Shown one piece after another: positions 1-12,400 of a stretch of 64,000 nt of DNA. A program made the translations under genes and the position numbers. Below the pieces are notes generated by a model. It saw nothing but the letters and a program-made list of their open reading frames with translations, made no database searches and was not told the origin of the DNA. Source of the DNA: Liriodendron chinense. Lineage: Eukaryota; Streptophyta; Magnoliopsida; Magnoliales; Magnoliaceae. Positions within the stretch are counted from its first letter, which is position 1. Every line of letters starts with the position of its first letter. The stretch spans positions 16,626,176 through 16,690,175 of the forward strand of contig ML058384.1 in assembly GCA_003013855.2 (NCBI GenBank). The letters run 5' to 3'.

Positions 1-325
1 GAAGTATTTTTTCAAATCATATGTTTGGCAAAATAAAATTCTCTAGAGAAATTCTTTTGGATGTAACTTCTTATCTCAAAATATTTTGGATATAATTTGA
101 GCCCCACTCTAAGGGCACTTGATCAACGGCTCAGGTATGCTCATCTTGTCCATGTAATTTCTTGTGGATAGGCTCACTTAAGTTGTGGGTTGGGCTGATT
201 TTTTGTCACAATGCCTAACATTGAGGGATGATCTTGACATATGGAGTGCGGCAATTACCCTTCCGTGCCATGTCCTACTAGTTGGTGCTGGAAAGGATAT
301 GCAGGCCACGGGTTGGAAAGGATAT
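1..325. other. Intron, no recognisable element
   Basis: AT-rich DNA upstream of the first foldback copy, read as part of the long intron before the first visible PI4KA1 exon. I see no coding or repeat structure. Confidence 0.4.
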
Positions 326-750
326 GTGGGCCGCACCATGATGTATGTGTTTTATCCACAACATCCATCCATTTTTTCCAGCTCATTTTAGGGCATTAAT
401 ACAAAAATGAAGCATATCCAAACCCCAGATGGGCCATACTATGGGAAACAATGGTGGTTGAATGCCCACCATGAAAAACTTTCTAGGCCCACCGAATTGT
501 TTAGTTGCCCTCCAACTTGTTGATTAGGTCACACAGACCTATACGAAGGGAAAACACAAATATCCACTTGATCCAAAACTTTGGTGGCCCCAAATAAGTT
601 TTTAATGGTGGCATTCAATCATCATAGTTTCCTATAATGTGGTCCGCCCGATATTTGAATCTACTTCATTTTTGGGTTCATGCCTTGAAATGATCTTTCG
701 AAATTGATGGACGACATGGATAAAAAATATACATCATGGTAGACCCCACA
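326..750. repeat. Foldback repeat copy 1 (GTGGGCC / GGACCACAC family)
   Basis: The arms are imperfect inverted repeats: ATGATGTATGTG, ATCCATCCATTTTTT and TTTTAGGGCAT on the left return as reverse complements on the right. The middle has the family phrases about a CATTCAATCA / GACCT core. No ORF of note. At least ten related copies lie in the window. Confidence 0.8.
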
Positions 751-853
751 GACTCCTTGACTGGACCATTCGTCTCTAGCTAGGTGTTGGTGGGGTAGTA
801 CCTAATCTGCGTCTTGTGGCCCTGGCCTCACCCACGACGGTGCTGCCTTTACC

Positions 854-1301
854 GTGGTGCCCACCTTGATGTTATTCTATATCCACACAACCCATATGTT
901 TTTTAAGATCATTTTAGTGCATGATCCCAAATATGAAACATATCAAAATGTCAGGTGGACCATACCATAGGAAACTGTAGTGACTGATCATTAAAAACTT
1001 ATCGTAGGCTATAAAAGTTTTGGATCACGGTGATATTTGTTTTTATTTTTTATTTTTTATTTTATCTTTTTCCAATATTATGTGACCTTATCAACAGTTT
1101 GGATGGAAAATATATATTATCGAAACATTACGGTGGGCCCTGGGAAGTTTTTAATGGTGGGGCATTTGATCACAACTATTTCTTATAGTATGGTCCACCT
1201 GAGACTTTGATTTACTTCATTTTTGGGTTCACGCATTAAAATGATCCGAAAAAATGGATGGACGGCGTGGATATAGGATACATACATCAAAGTGGACCCA
1301 T
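854..1301. repeat. Foldback repeat copy 2
   Basis: Same family and same order of phrases as the copy at 326-750: left arm with CCACCTTGATGT and TTTTAGTGCATGAT, core with GTGACCTTATCAACAG, right arm with AAAATGGATGGACGG and ACATACATCAAAGTGG. Confidence 0.8.
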
Positions 1302-1483
1302 GGGAAGGGCTATGTGGTCTTGGGTGAGACAGCGGACAAACTTCATCCGTGCGGAGAGAAAACATAGGAAAGGAAACCTGATTTCTTAGGGGTCTGGGAG
1401 GGAAATTTTTCGAAGAAATATTGGGAAAATTTTCCTGCGTTGAAAAGCCGATTTCCCACTATATCCGACCTATTTGGCTTCCC

Positions 1484-1761
1484 AAAGGTATCCCGAAACT
1501 TTTATGTATTGGCCGATACGTAACGGAAACGGTCATGACCGTTACACGTTATGGGGTCGAAACGGCCGTAACGGCCGTTATAGAAAAAACAGGCCGTAAC
1601 AGCCCCGTATCGGACTGTAACGGTCTTGTAACAAATTTTTTTCGTAAAATAAAAAAGGGCCATATTGGCCGATACGGGTTCCGTAACGGCCGTTACGGCC
1701 CGTATCGTAACGGTAACGGTGGTGGCCATGATGTCCACCATTACCGTTATGGAACACCTTG
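1484..1761. mobile_element. Small non-autonomous hAT element, CAAGGTGT family (278 bp)
   Basis: Flanked by a perfect 8-bp target duplication GGCTTCCC (1476-1483 and 1762-1769). The right end reads GGAACACCTTG; the left end is the decayed mirror AAAGGTATCCC. Inside are many TAACGG / CCGTTACGG palindromic words. No protein. The ends and words match the large hAT elements at 46567 and 46765, which are the likely source of transposase. Confidence 0.85.
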
Positions 1762-2216
1762 GGCTTCCCAAACAACAAGAAAAGGGGTTTCTCACGAAAC
1801 CCTCTCTCATTTCTTTCGATTTCATCGAATCCAAACAGGGCCTTAGTGAAATTTACTGTTTTGGAATGGACTATGTATGTAAAAGCAGTTAAGTCTGCTA
1901 ATTGTTTTTCTTGGTTCCTATCCTAGCGTTGGGTCATATTCTTTCCTCATCTATCAGGGGGGTGGTTTTTTTTTTTTTTTTTTAAAAATAAATTTTCAGT
2001 TATCTCTAGAAAAAAAATGTTAGCATGGTTGTGTTTAGTTGGCTGGTCCGGGATTACAAGCTTTAGACATCAAATGTTTGCAAATTCTTATATGTGGGTA
2101 GTGAGTGGGCAGTATTTATGCGAAGGCGCATCGTGGGGCCTAACCTTATTGGCATGTGAGATGTGTTGTTAGTCATGTAACAATCAGTGGGTTCCTTGCT
2201 GTTTTGAGCAGCCAAC
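1762..2216. other. Intron, no recognisable element
   Basis: Contains a run of T at about 1966-1983. Nothing else recognised. Confidence 0.4.
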
Positions 2217-3178
2217 CAGTGTTTGAAATATTGGTATCGCGTTACGTATCGTATCCTTAGGATACAGATATGTATAGGTTATCGCACGGGATATATCGTT
2301 TGTATCGGGTAATTTATCACACTTTTTGGGAAACACTGCAAAAATGGTTGAATTTTTCAATGAAACTTCAGGGATTGTTAAAAAAGACCTTAATACACAC
2401 TTTTAAATCATTATATCTGAAAAAGAAGTCACATATTAGGTTTCCTTTCTATAGGGTCCTAAGCTATGCGCTGTTTGACTGAACTAATGCAACTATATTC
2501 AAATTGAATGCATAACATTTAGAGTGTATGTGATGATCATTTCATCAAACACTCTTAAATACTTTGAAATTAGTAGTCTCAATTGATAGTTGGTTGAAGG
2601 GAAATTTGAAAAAAATCAACATTTTAATAATTTTTAATTAAAAATTATTTTTATTTTTCAAAAAATGACAAGGACTTAACAAATCAGTAGATCAGCCCTC
2701 ATACATGCTTAATTTCATATTTGGAGTGCAACATTGCAAGCAATTTGGGAGAAATTGGGGAAATTTCAATTTTTTTTTTTCAATTTTCTGTAAATTGGAC
2801 CAACTACAATCAAATTTCGAAATTAGAGTGTATGTGATAATCATTTCATCAAATACTCCTAAATACTTTGAAATTAGTCTCGATTGATAGCTGGTTGAAG
2901 GAAAATTTTGAGAAAAACATGGAGAACATGAAGAACCAATGAAATATCGAAATCAAAGCTCCAACTCCATGATTTTTCATGCAAAACATGAAGAACCAAT
3001 TGATTTGTAACCATTTGACGCTGATTTAACATAATTTCAACAGAAAAAAGGGGATTGGAAATTGAAAATGCTCACCAGATTGAACATGTGGGATATCGGC
3101 ACTACCTGTGTGTTTCGTATCGCACAGGTGGGATACAAGATATATTGTGGGATATATTGGTCGATATTTAAAACATTG
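2217..3178. mobile_element. Non-autonomous hAT-like element, CARTGTT family, TATCG words (962 bp)
   Basis: Left end CAGTGTTTGAAATATTGG and right end ..CGATATTTAAAACATTG form terminal inverted repeats. Near both ends are many GGATATATCG / TATCG words. The interior is shared with the element at 12872-13623 (for example TGAATTTTTCAATGAAACTT and the GGGTCCTAA..TGC stretch). No clean 8-bp target duplication is visible, so this copy is old or its edge has changed. Confidence 0.7.
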
Positions 3179-4338
3179 AAGGCAGCTACTCGAGCTTGAC
3201 CTTTCATGTGCTTGGTGCTTTGTGCTTTGTGCTCGGAAGCTTTTCTGGAAACTGTCACTTCGCGCTTAAACCTTGATTCCTAAGTTACAAGCCATGCTTA
3301 TTCTCTTCTAATTAGGTTTTAGTAGAGCTTTTTGGTGTGGGTGTGATATTTATCCAAAGTTAAAGGTCTTTAGACCTTAGTCCCAGGATCCTTCTAACTA
3401 CATGCAGCTCTTTCTTCAAATTTTGCTTCATATTCTCCTGCTCCCGCTACCTAGCCACTTATAATTGCTGACATCTTCAAACATGCACTTTCCTGCTCCC
3501 GCATCCGAACTTGTTCGCGTTGTGCAACTATCCTTTAGATTTCTTTTTTTATTTTTTATTATTAGTTATTGATGGTTAAATGTCTTTAATGTACATAAGT
3601 AAAGAAATTCTTTACCCTTATTTGATACAATCTGATTGTTGACAATTGATAGAACTTTAAATATGCATGATTCTCATTTTTGAATGCCTTGACAGTTGAC
3701 ACACTTTATACGCTCCTGAAATATGGATAATTGTGGTGTTTAATTAGTATCAGTTGCCCTGTCAGCATGAGTTCACCACTTATATTCTTTCATTATCATG
3801 AGCAATTTCAGGTCGATTTTGCAACCTGCGAATCTCCTTGATAAATTTGCATCTTTCCGATAGAAAAGTACTTGTGGCTTATCTCATTTCTCAGCAAAAG
3901 GAATCATTGTCATGTGTCCAAGAATAGATGTGGTTTTGTTTGCGACAATAGTTTTGATTTTCACATCATCATAATCATCATCATCTTAGCCTTTCTCTCA
4001 ACTATTTGGGGCTGGCTTTTAAATGGTAGGTTGGCAAAATTTTTATGATTGGCAACCCATCAGATTTTCACCGACCTCTTTTATTTGGGCTCTTGGAACC
4101 AACAATGGTAGAGGTTCACATTGATGACTCGCATGACAACATGGTCCCACCTATGTTGACCCCTTGCCTAACTATTACATGCACACACCAAAATGTGAGC
4201 AAGCAAGGTGAGGTTATGGTGGAGCATTTACAAAAAGGGAAAAAAAAACCCCCATGCATGCACGAAAGGTTACACTAGATGGCTAGAGTAGTTGGCTGCA
4301 TAAAATAGCAGGGCACCCATCAAAAGATTCTCTCCACT
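3179..4338. other. Intron, no recognisable element
   Basis: Ordinary AT-rich intron sequence. I searched it by eye for the PI4KA1 exon that should precede 6283 and found none. Confidence 0.4.
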
Positions 4339-4800
4339 ATGCCTCACCTGCCATATGCAGGAATAACTAGAATGCTGGTCGCTCCAGTACATGATACAGG
4401 AATGGGTGCATAGTACATACTATGCTACATTCTCTAATACATGGTACAATAGGGGTAGGTTCATATATATTTTTAATGGCAGGTGAGGCATGTTGGAGAA
4501 CATGTCTCACCTGCCATTAAAAGGTTAACTAGAGTGCTTGTTGCTCCAGTACCTGATGCAGGAATGGGTACACAGTAAATAGTATGCTACTTTCTCTAAT
4601 ACATGTTACTCTAGGGGTAGGTTCATATACGTTTGTAATGGCAGATGAGGCATGTTGGAGATAAAAAGATGACCTCCAACAGGCCTCACCTGCTGTTACA
4701 AGATTAACTAGAGTGCTGGTTGCTCTAGTACATGATACAGGAATGGGTACACAGTACATAGTATGACTTCCTCTAGTACATGTTACACTAGGGTTATGTT
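4339..4800. repeat. Three-unit tandem repeat of about 170-180 bp
   Basis: Units start near 4339, 4506 and 4683, each with CTCACCTGC, then ACTAGA.TGCT, CCAGTAC..GAT, CAGGAATGGGT and a CTAGGG..TAGGTT ending. Each unit also has GGCAG.TGAGGCATGTTGGAG near its end, the reverse of its start, so units have inverted ends. No coding sequence. Confidence 0.8.
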
Positions 4801-4809
4801 TGTATATGC

Positions 4810-6115
4810 CACTCTAGTACATACTAAAGCATCATCATCATCTAACCCTCACTAATGGGGTCAGCTACACAAAATCCGTTTTTGCCATTACACCCTATTA
4901 AGGACCATGTTTTTAGTTATACCATTTGAATCTTTTCTTACTACCTCCATCCATGTCTTTTTGGGCCTTCCGCACACCCTTTGGGAGCCTTTAACTTGAA
5001 CCAATTGACTCCTAAGTGGTGCAGTTCTTGGTCCGTGTTGAACATGGCCAAAGTATCTAAGTCTACTTACCCTCATCTTACTACCTACTGACGTTACTCC
5101 TAAGGCCCTTCAAATGCATTCTTTTTTAATTCTATACTTCTGCACTTCAGCTACACTCATCCTATGAGCAAGTTGTTACTTGACTACTCAACATTCTGTC
5201 CCATAAAGCATTGTTGGTCTTATATCTATCCTATAAAACCTCCCCTTTAGTTTGATTGGTATGTGATGATCACATAAAACTCTAGAGGCACGTCTCCACT
5301 TCATCCATCCAACTGTAATTCTGTGAACAACATCTTTCTCAATCTCTCTGCTTTCATGAATTATCGAGCCACAATATCAAAAGGGATCATTTTGGGTTAC
5401 TTCTTGGTCAAGAATCTAATCAAATTCCTTGTTTCTGTTCCAATTGTTACTAAAATTGCATTCCGTATGATCTGTTTTAGTTTGACTGATTTTAAAACTT
5501 TTATATTCTATACCATCCCTCCATAGTTCTAGCTTTGTGTCTCTGTTTTAGTCCGACTGATTTTAAAACCTTTAGATTCTAAATTATCCCTCCATAGTTT
5601 TATCTTTTTATTCACCCCTTCCCTCGCCTCATCAATTAAAACCATCTCATCTACGAAAAAAACACCACTTTACCTCTTCCTGTAAATGCCTTGTTAACTT
5701 GTCCATAATCAGTGCAAAAAGGTACAAACTCAATGCCAATACCAGGTGCAAGCGTACAATAATAGAAACTTGTCTCTCCACTAGTGGTCCTCACGTTTGT
5801 TACCACTCCCTTGTACTTATCCTTAATAATGTCAATATATCCTCCTCAGACTCTTTTGTTTTCTGGCATCCATGATATTATCTCTCTAGGGACTATTGTA
5901 CGCTCTCTCTAAGTCTATAAAGACCATATGTAGATCCTTCCACCTCTACCAATAGTTTTCTATTAGTTGTCTATGTATGAAAATAAAGCCTAAATGGTTA
6001 CCTTCCTGGCATAAATCCATGCTAATTTTATGATACACTTGTCTCATGCCTTAATCTTTGCTTAATTACCTTCTCCCAAAGTTTTCATAGTATGACACAA
6101 GTTAAATCTCACAGT
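4810..6115 (-). pseudogene. Decayed RTE-type LINE (reverse transcriptase and 3' end)
   Basis: On the minus strand, pieces of a non-LTR retrotransposon polyprotein appear in several frames: KLWEKVIKQRLRHET, HGFMPGR and a FIDLE-like motif (about 6100-5890), then SLYLFALIMDKLTRH (about 5750-5690), and at the 3' end RLRYFGHVQHGP followed by GRPKKTWMEVV (about 5070-4950). Order and motifs match plant RTE elements. Many stops and frameshifts; inactive. Confidence 0.75.
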
Positions 6116-6282
6116 AGTTAGTGCAGCTTTGCATTTCTCCTTTAAGAAGAAGCCATGACTCTTTCCAGCAGTATAGTAAATGATTGATTAAGATTTAATG
6201 CGTAGGAACTTGTGTTATGCACTTAGAAGGTGCTTACTGAAGAATATCTTGCATTTCAAATAGCCTTTTCGCTGGATTTCAG

Positions 6283-6441
6283 GAAGAAAGGATATCTGAA
6301 ATTGGTAATCAAGCTGAGATAAGGGAATCCATTCTTTCTGCTCATGCATGCTTTCTTATAAAAAGCATGTCTCAAAGGGAGGAGCATGTCCGTGACATCT
6401 CTGTTAGTTTGTTGACTCAACTGAAAGATAGATTTCCGCAG
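6283..6441 (+). CDS. PI4KA1: PI4KA1 exon 1 of window
   Basis: 53 codons, phase 0 on both sides, after a TTTCAG acceptor and before GTATGC. It encodes the conserved segment with HACFLIKSMSQREEHVRDIS. In Arabidopsis the residues just before this belong to a stretch ending in a tryptophan-rich motif; no matching exon is visible between 1 and 6282, so the preceding intron is longer than 6.2 kb. Confidence 0.93.
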
Positions 6442-9400
6442 GTATGCTATCTGGTACTTTGATGTGCCATATTAGAGCTAACTTTTTTACTATGCTTGAC
6501 ACAAATGATTTTACATACATGCAGGTTTTGTGGAATTCATCTTGTTTGAACGCATTGCTCTTTTCAGTTATCAATGATTCTCCTTCTGCTGTTGTCAATG
6601 ACCCTGCGTGGATAGCCACAGTGCGTTCTTTGTATCAGAAGATTGTTCGGGAATGGATCACTAATGCACTTTCATATGCTCCATGCACTACGCAGGGTCT
6701 TCTTCAGGTATGCTAAAAAACACATTCACTCGCATTTTTCGTGCCTTGTATGGTAATATAATTCATTTCTGTTAGGTTCTATCATAGTTAAAATCTTTCG
6801 GTTTTTTACCTGTATAGATTTTTACTTATTCTTGATGCATTAGATATCTGTGATTCTTTGGTTCATAACTTCTATTTCTTTATTTGACAAATGAAAAATT
6901 TGTTGCTGATAAACACTACAAATACAGCTACAAAAGGGAGAGAGATTGTCACATTGTAAGGAATGAACTAGGCAATCCTTTCGCAAGCATGTCTAGCCCG
7001 ACATAGATAAGGCTCAAGCAAACCACTCCATTGCCAAAGAGTGGAAGTCATGCATTCTAATCTCTATCGCCCCAGACTTCTTTTCAATGTCCATGATATA
7101 GAAGTGACAGGATAACCTCAATTTTCCATGCAGTGTATAATGCAAACCACAGCTTGCAAATAGGAGATCTACTTGAAGAGGAAGTTTCACAAACCACAGG
7201 AATAAAGAATGAAAGGAGAGGATATCAGCATTAAAAAACCAAGGAGCCATGGTTTTCCTCTTCACAGGAATGGACATAATCTAAAATGTCCAATATATAG
7301 TTGAATTCCACAATATAGGGAGTTTAAATATACTTGCAATCAAATATGAATCTGAAGGAAATAGCCAACTCTGAAGAATTAGTCAAATTAGGTCAGTCAA
7401 TCAGTCTGTCGTATGTTCCCCCATTTCTTTATTGATACATGGGTGAGCTATGACAATTTTAGCCCTTCCTGCTGGAACAGAAAAGAGAATCTTACTTAGC
7501 CTTACAACTCTTGTAATGGTGTTCTCAATTCCAGATTTTAACTTCTTTTCCTTTGTTTTTTTTTTTTGCTGATTTTGTGGGGAAATTTATTGCTTCATCA
7601 GTTGGAGTTCATTCTACAGGAAAGGTTCAGTTTTATTAATTAAAAGAGGTTACTCCATGTTGCTAAATAGATCTGTTCTAAAGTGTGTGAGAATTTAGTT
7701 GCCACTACCATGAACACTGCTATTATATTGGACCCGAATCTGTGTCATTACTATTGTGCTGGCAAATCTTGCTTGTGTTTCGGACATGGGGTTTATGTTT
7801 TGAAATATTTTTCCCTTCAGTTGGAGAGTGTAGTTGAATTTATGTGTTGCTTTTCAAGTTTACATTGGTGAGAATTAGTTCTTTGTTGAGTTGAACTAAG
7901 CTTTAGGACCGATTATGGTGCAAAGGAAATATGTCTAACACACTTTATAATTCTCAGCGCATAGGCCTTAAGGTTTATTTGGTGTATATTTCCTACCAGT
8001 GATATAATATACTGTGCTTTTTTGGACTAAGCACTTCCATGTTTCCAATTGTTTTATGTATTTATTTTTATTCAGGAGAACTTTTGTAAGCTAAACAGGT
8101 GGCAGACTACACAGAATAAAACGGATGTTGTTTCTGTTTTATCTGAGATACGCCTTTCTACTGGGAAAAATGATTGTTGGACAGGCATTCGAACAGCAAA
8201 TGTTCCTGCAGTTATAGCGGCCGCTGTAGCAGCTTCAGGAACAAACTTAAGGGTAACAGAAACGTTTATCCTAGAAGTGCTCTCCACTGGCATGCTTAGT
8301 GCGGCTGATAAGTCCAACTGTGTAGGGGAAATTGCTGGCATGAGAAGGCTGTATGAGAGCATTGGTGGTTTCCAAACAGGCAATTCACCATTTGGTTTTG
8401 GACTGGGTGCTGGCCTCCAAAGCTTGAATGCTGGATCGTCTCCTCAGCAACCAAACCTCGAAAGCAATTCATTTGGTGAGATTCTTCTTATGAAATTTGT
8501 CCGTCTCCTTCAACAATTTGTTAACATAGCCGAGAAAGGTGGAGTGGTAGATAAGTCATCGTTTCGTGAAACCTGTTCCAAGGCAACTGCATTACTTCTA
8601 TCAAATCTGGTAAATTTAATTGATTTCCCTGTTCATGATTGGTATTTTCTTTTCTACTGTGTTCCCTACCAGGAAGATTAGTTATAACTTACACATCCAT
8701 TTCTATTCTGACTTTAGAGGGGTAACGTTTGTTCAGGAGTCGGATTCCAAATCAAATCTGGAAGGCTCCTCACAGCTGTTACGCCTACTTTGCTGGTGTC
8801 CTGCTTACATTTCAACACCAGAAGCTATGGAGACTGGAGTATTTATTTGGACATGGATTGTTTCTGCAGCACCTCAGTTGGGGTCTCTCGTCCTTGCAGA
8901 GCTTGTTGATGCATGGCTGTGGACAATAGATACAAAACGTGGTTTGTTTGCATATGAAATGAGACATTCTGGGCCTGCTGCAAAATTGAGGCCTCAGCTT
9001 ACACCTGGGGAGCCGGATGCACCGCCTGAAAAGGATCCTGTTGAAGGAATAATTGCTCATAGGTTATGGCTTGGGTTTTTTATTGATCGTTTTGAGGTTA
9101 GCAACGATAAAAACCTTCACTCATGTTTTTCTTTATTTTGTTATCTGTCACTCGTGTAATCTAAAATTATTATTTATGCATGCATGCAAGTGGAGTATTT
9201 ACCTGGCATAGTTGATGAAGTGAAGGAATGTGTGGAATTGCAGTTTGTGCAGTGCATAAATGTTTCACATGTCATACTGAAAACCAGTATTTTAATTTCT
9301 ACCGATTACTCCTGAATTTAAAGTCCTTACGGAAAAAGACGAGCAACTTTCATATTTCATTTTACAAGGGTGATTTCTCTTGTAAATGTCTTATTGGTTA

Positions 9401-12400
9401 ACTAAGAAACTATGATTGTGCATGCTGTCTGCTATAATGAGGCTATTTTTCTATCAAACAGATTATTGTAGGTACCTTCTGTGCTGCTTAAGAACCTTGT
9501 TCACTTCTGAAAATTGGTTATTTGACAACGAGCTATTTTTCAATGCTTATTCCCCTACCGAGCAACTCTGCTTCAATGTAAATTAACTTGAACAAGTTCT
9601 CTGCTGCAAGAGGAGCATTTTTTTTGAAGACCGCAATGGTGTCTACAATACTTGTGTGAGAACCTTTTTGTGGAACTACAATTCTGCCCCATATTGGGTG
9701 TTTGGTTCAAGGGAGCATGGCATGAAGAATAGAAATAACGTTTATGACTCAAAATATGGAGTTCATGCAAGCTCATTGCTAGGGCTGTCAATGACTGGTG
9801 CTGGTGTACCCGTATCTTGACCCACATCTGGGGTTTGGATTAAGTCTCCTAGGGTTGGTTAGGGTATCATATTCGAGGTACTGGACTGAAATGTGTCAGT
9901 TTCAGGCATCCATTAAGTACCCATGGTTCTTAGGGCTGTCAAGGTGTCAGGTTTTGTTCATGTTTGGGTTGGGTTGAGTTTATATAGTGGCTCCGATGAT
10001 GACAATGCCGCAGTTTGAGTTAATGTATGCCATGTGTAAGATTTTGAGTGCATGCTTGTTGACCCTTGTGTGGGGTTGGATTCAAGCCCCAGGTTTGGGT
10101 CGGGGTATCATATTTGAGGCACTTGACTGCAATTTGATCAGTTTCAGGTATTTGTTGGTTACCCATCAGGTTTTAGGGTTGTCAAGGTGTCTGGTTTGGT
10201 TCATGTTTAAGTCTGGTCGAGTTTCTGTAGTGGGTCCTGTTGAAACATAAGGGCCTTTGTGTAAGGGTTCTATTGGGGGTCTTTATGTAAGTCTTTCTAT
10301 TCTAAGATGGTTAGTAGTAAAAAGGCCAATAAGCCCTATTAATAAAACTTAGAGGATTAGGGTTACCACCCAATCACTCTTCTTCTCTATTTCTGAAGTC
10401 TCCTTCCCTCTTTTACCATTCTTAAACTACATGGTATCAGAGCCAAGGAGTTCCTTGCTCCTCTAGATCACGTGGACCCCACCGGAGGTGTTTCTTCTCC
10501 CAGCCGCACCAAAGAGGAACCCATTGGAGTTATTCTCTCTCCCAGCCGCACCAACAGGAGGTCCATGCAACACGTGAGGGCGTCAGATCTGTGATTCGAT
10601 GCCGTCAGGCTCGCCGGAACCTAGATCTGACCCCCCAGGGTTGTCGGAGTGCAGGTCTGATGCCGGTAGGGCCGCCAGACCGATAATCTGATGCCGGAGC
10701 TGATATTCATGGGTCTCCAGATGATTGTTTGTTTGCAATGGAGCCTATTCGAAGCCAATCGGGATGATTGAAGCCTCTTTGGCCATCTGGTATCGAGTAT
10801 TTATTTCTTTTTCCCTTAAGATTGTTGCAACTATGGACTCGAAATCTTCTGAGGGCCCACTCTCCATTACTTCCACCAAATTCAATGTGAAAAGTTTTCT
10901 GTTGTGGTCCCGAGTAGTCAAAATGTACGTTTTTGGAAAAGAAAAATTTGGATATCTCACGGGTGCCAACAAGAAACCTACAGAACCCACAAAAATTGAT
11001 GCATGGGAGTCTGCAAATGCCATTGTTATGGGATGGTTATTAAATTCTATGGAACCACATGTTGCCTCTGCTTATTTCTTTTATGTGAGTGCCACAGCTT
11101 TATGGACTACACTCCAAAAATCATATGGAACGTCCTCTAATGAACCTCGCATTTTTCAGCTGACAACAGAACTTTACTCACTAGCTCAAAATTATGTGTC
11201 TGTTACTGAGTACTTTGGGGCCTTACAGAGCAGATGGGAAGAGTTGAGTTACTTGCAGCCGTTAAGTGAATTATCAGATACTAGAAGTGCTGAAATAGTG
11301 CGCCAACGTGACGACAAAGCCAAAACTTACATGTTTCTCGCTGGACTAAATGCAGACTACGAGTCCCTTCGTACCCAGCTGGTTGTCACAAAACCATTTC
11401 CATCGCTTGAGACAGTTTACTCCATTGTTCATACTGAGGAGGCTCGTCGCCAAGTGATGACTATGCCTATTACTTTATCATCTCTTGCACAAGAACGAGC
11501 GGCTTTTACATCTTCCACTGCTTCACCTAATGGAAGGGGTGGCTATTTTGATTCACGTAGCAGTTCCTCAGTTCGTGGTCGAGGACGTGGACGTGGAGGT
11601 TCGCGTTACTTCTGTACTCACTGCAACTGCTCAGGACATTCGGTGGAACGATGCTTCAAAATTCATAGCTATCCCTCAACACATGCTGCCACAATAGATG
11701 TTGAGGAACAACCTATGGACAATGTCAAAACCTCTGATACTTCTCCTTCTGAGTCTACATTGATGACCAAAGTAGAAGTTATGGACCTCCTGAGATCAAT
11801 GTGGCCTTCTACATCCACTACGCATTTCTCTGGTCTACAGCTCTCATTTACTTCCTTCGCTGCAACCATAGGTACTGCCTTGCATACTTCCTCGGCCCCA
11901 TCCACTTGGATCATGAATTCTGGGGCTTCTAACCATATGACTGGTATGCGTCACTTCCTTACACTTTCTACTGTTACATCCTGCTCTCGGTTTGTTCGTC
12001 TTGCTGATGGTAGCACCACTCTTGTTCAGTTTATTGGTTCTGTTCGTGTGTCCCCCTCTCTCACTCTTCCAAATGTCCTGTATATTCCAAAATTTCATGC
12101 GAATTTAATCTCTGTCAGTAGTCTCACCTGTGCTCTGAACTGCAGTATAACGTTTTCTCCCAAATCTTGTATGTTTCAGGACTTGAGTGCGAGGAGGATT
12201 ATTGGTGCGGGATTTGAACGAGATGGTCTTTACTTTCTACAACAAGGGGAGTTATTAGCGGCATTCACTAATAGTAGTAGTGGTTCTTGTCTTTCTGTTG
12301 ATACTACTGCTCCAATTACTGTGTCAAATAATGAGTCTGTAAGCTTGTGGCATGCTCGATTGGGTCATGTACTAAGTCGTGTCTTGAACTTGATTATTTC

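Noticed and set aside
1421..1892. Overlapping open frames on both strands (75-141 residues)
   Set aside because: They arise because the small hAT element is made of palindromic TAACGG/CCGTTA words, which lack stops on both strands; no domain and no start context.
3037..3258. 73-residue minus-strand open frame at the edge of the 2217-3178 element
   Set aside because: Runs across the end of the MITE into unrelated sequence; no conserved content.
1..6282. Search for the first exons and promoter of the kinase gene
   Set aside because: No stretch matches the residues expected before 6283 and no start context is seen; the gene must begin upstream of the window.
8610..8736. Extension of the 8049-8681 open frame and of the 8620-9159 frame past the exons
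   Set aside because: Residues outside 8076-8609 and 8737-9096 do not follow the kinase family, and good splice sites define the edges.
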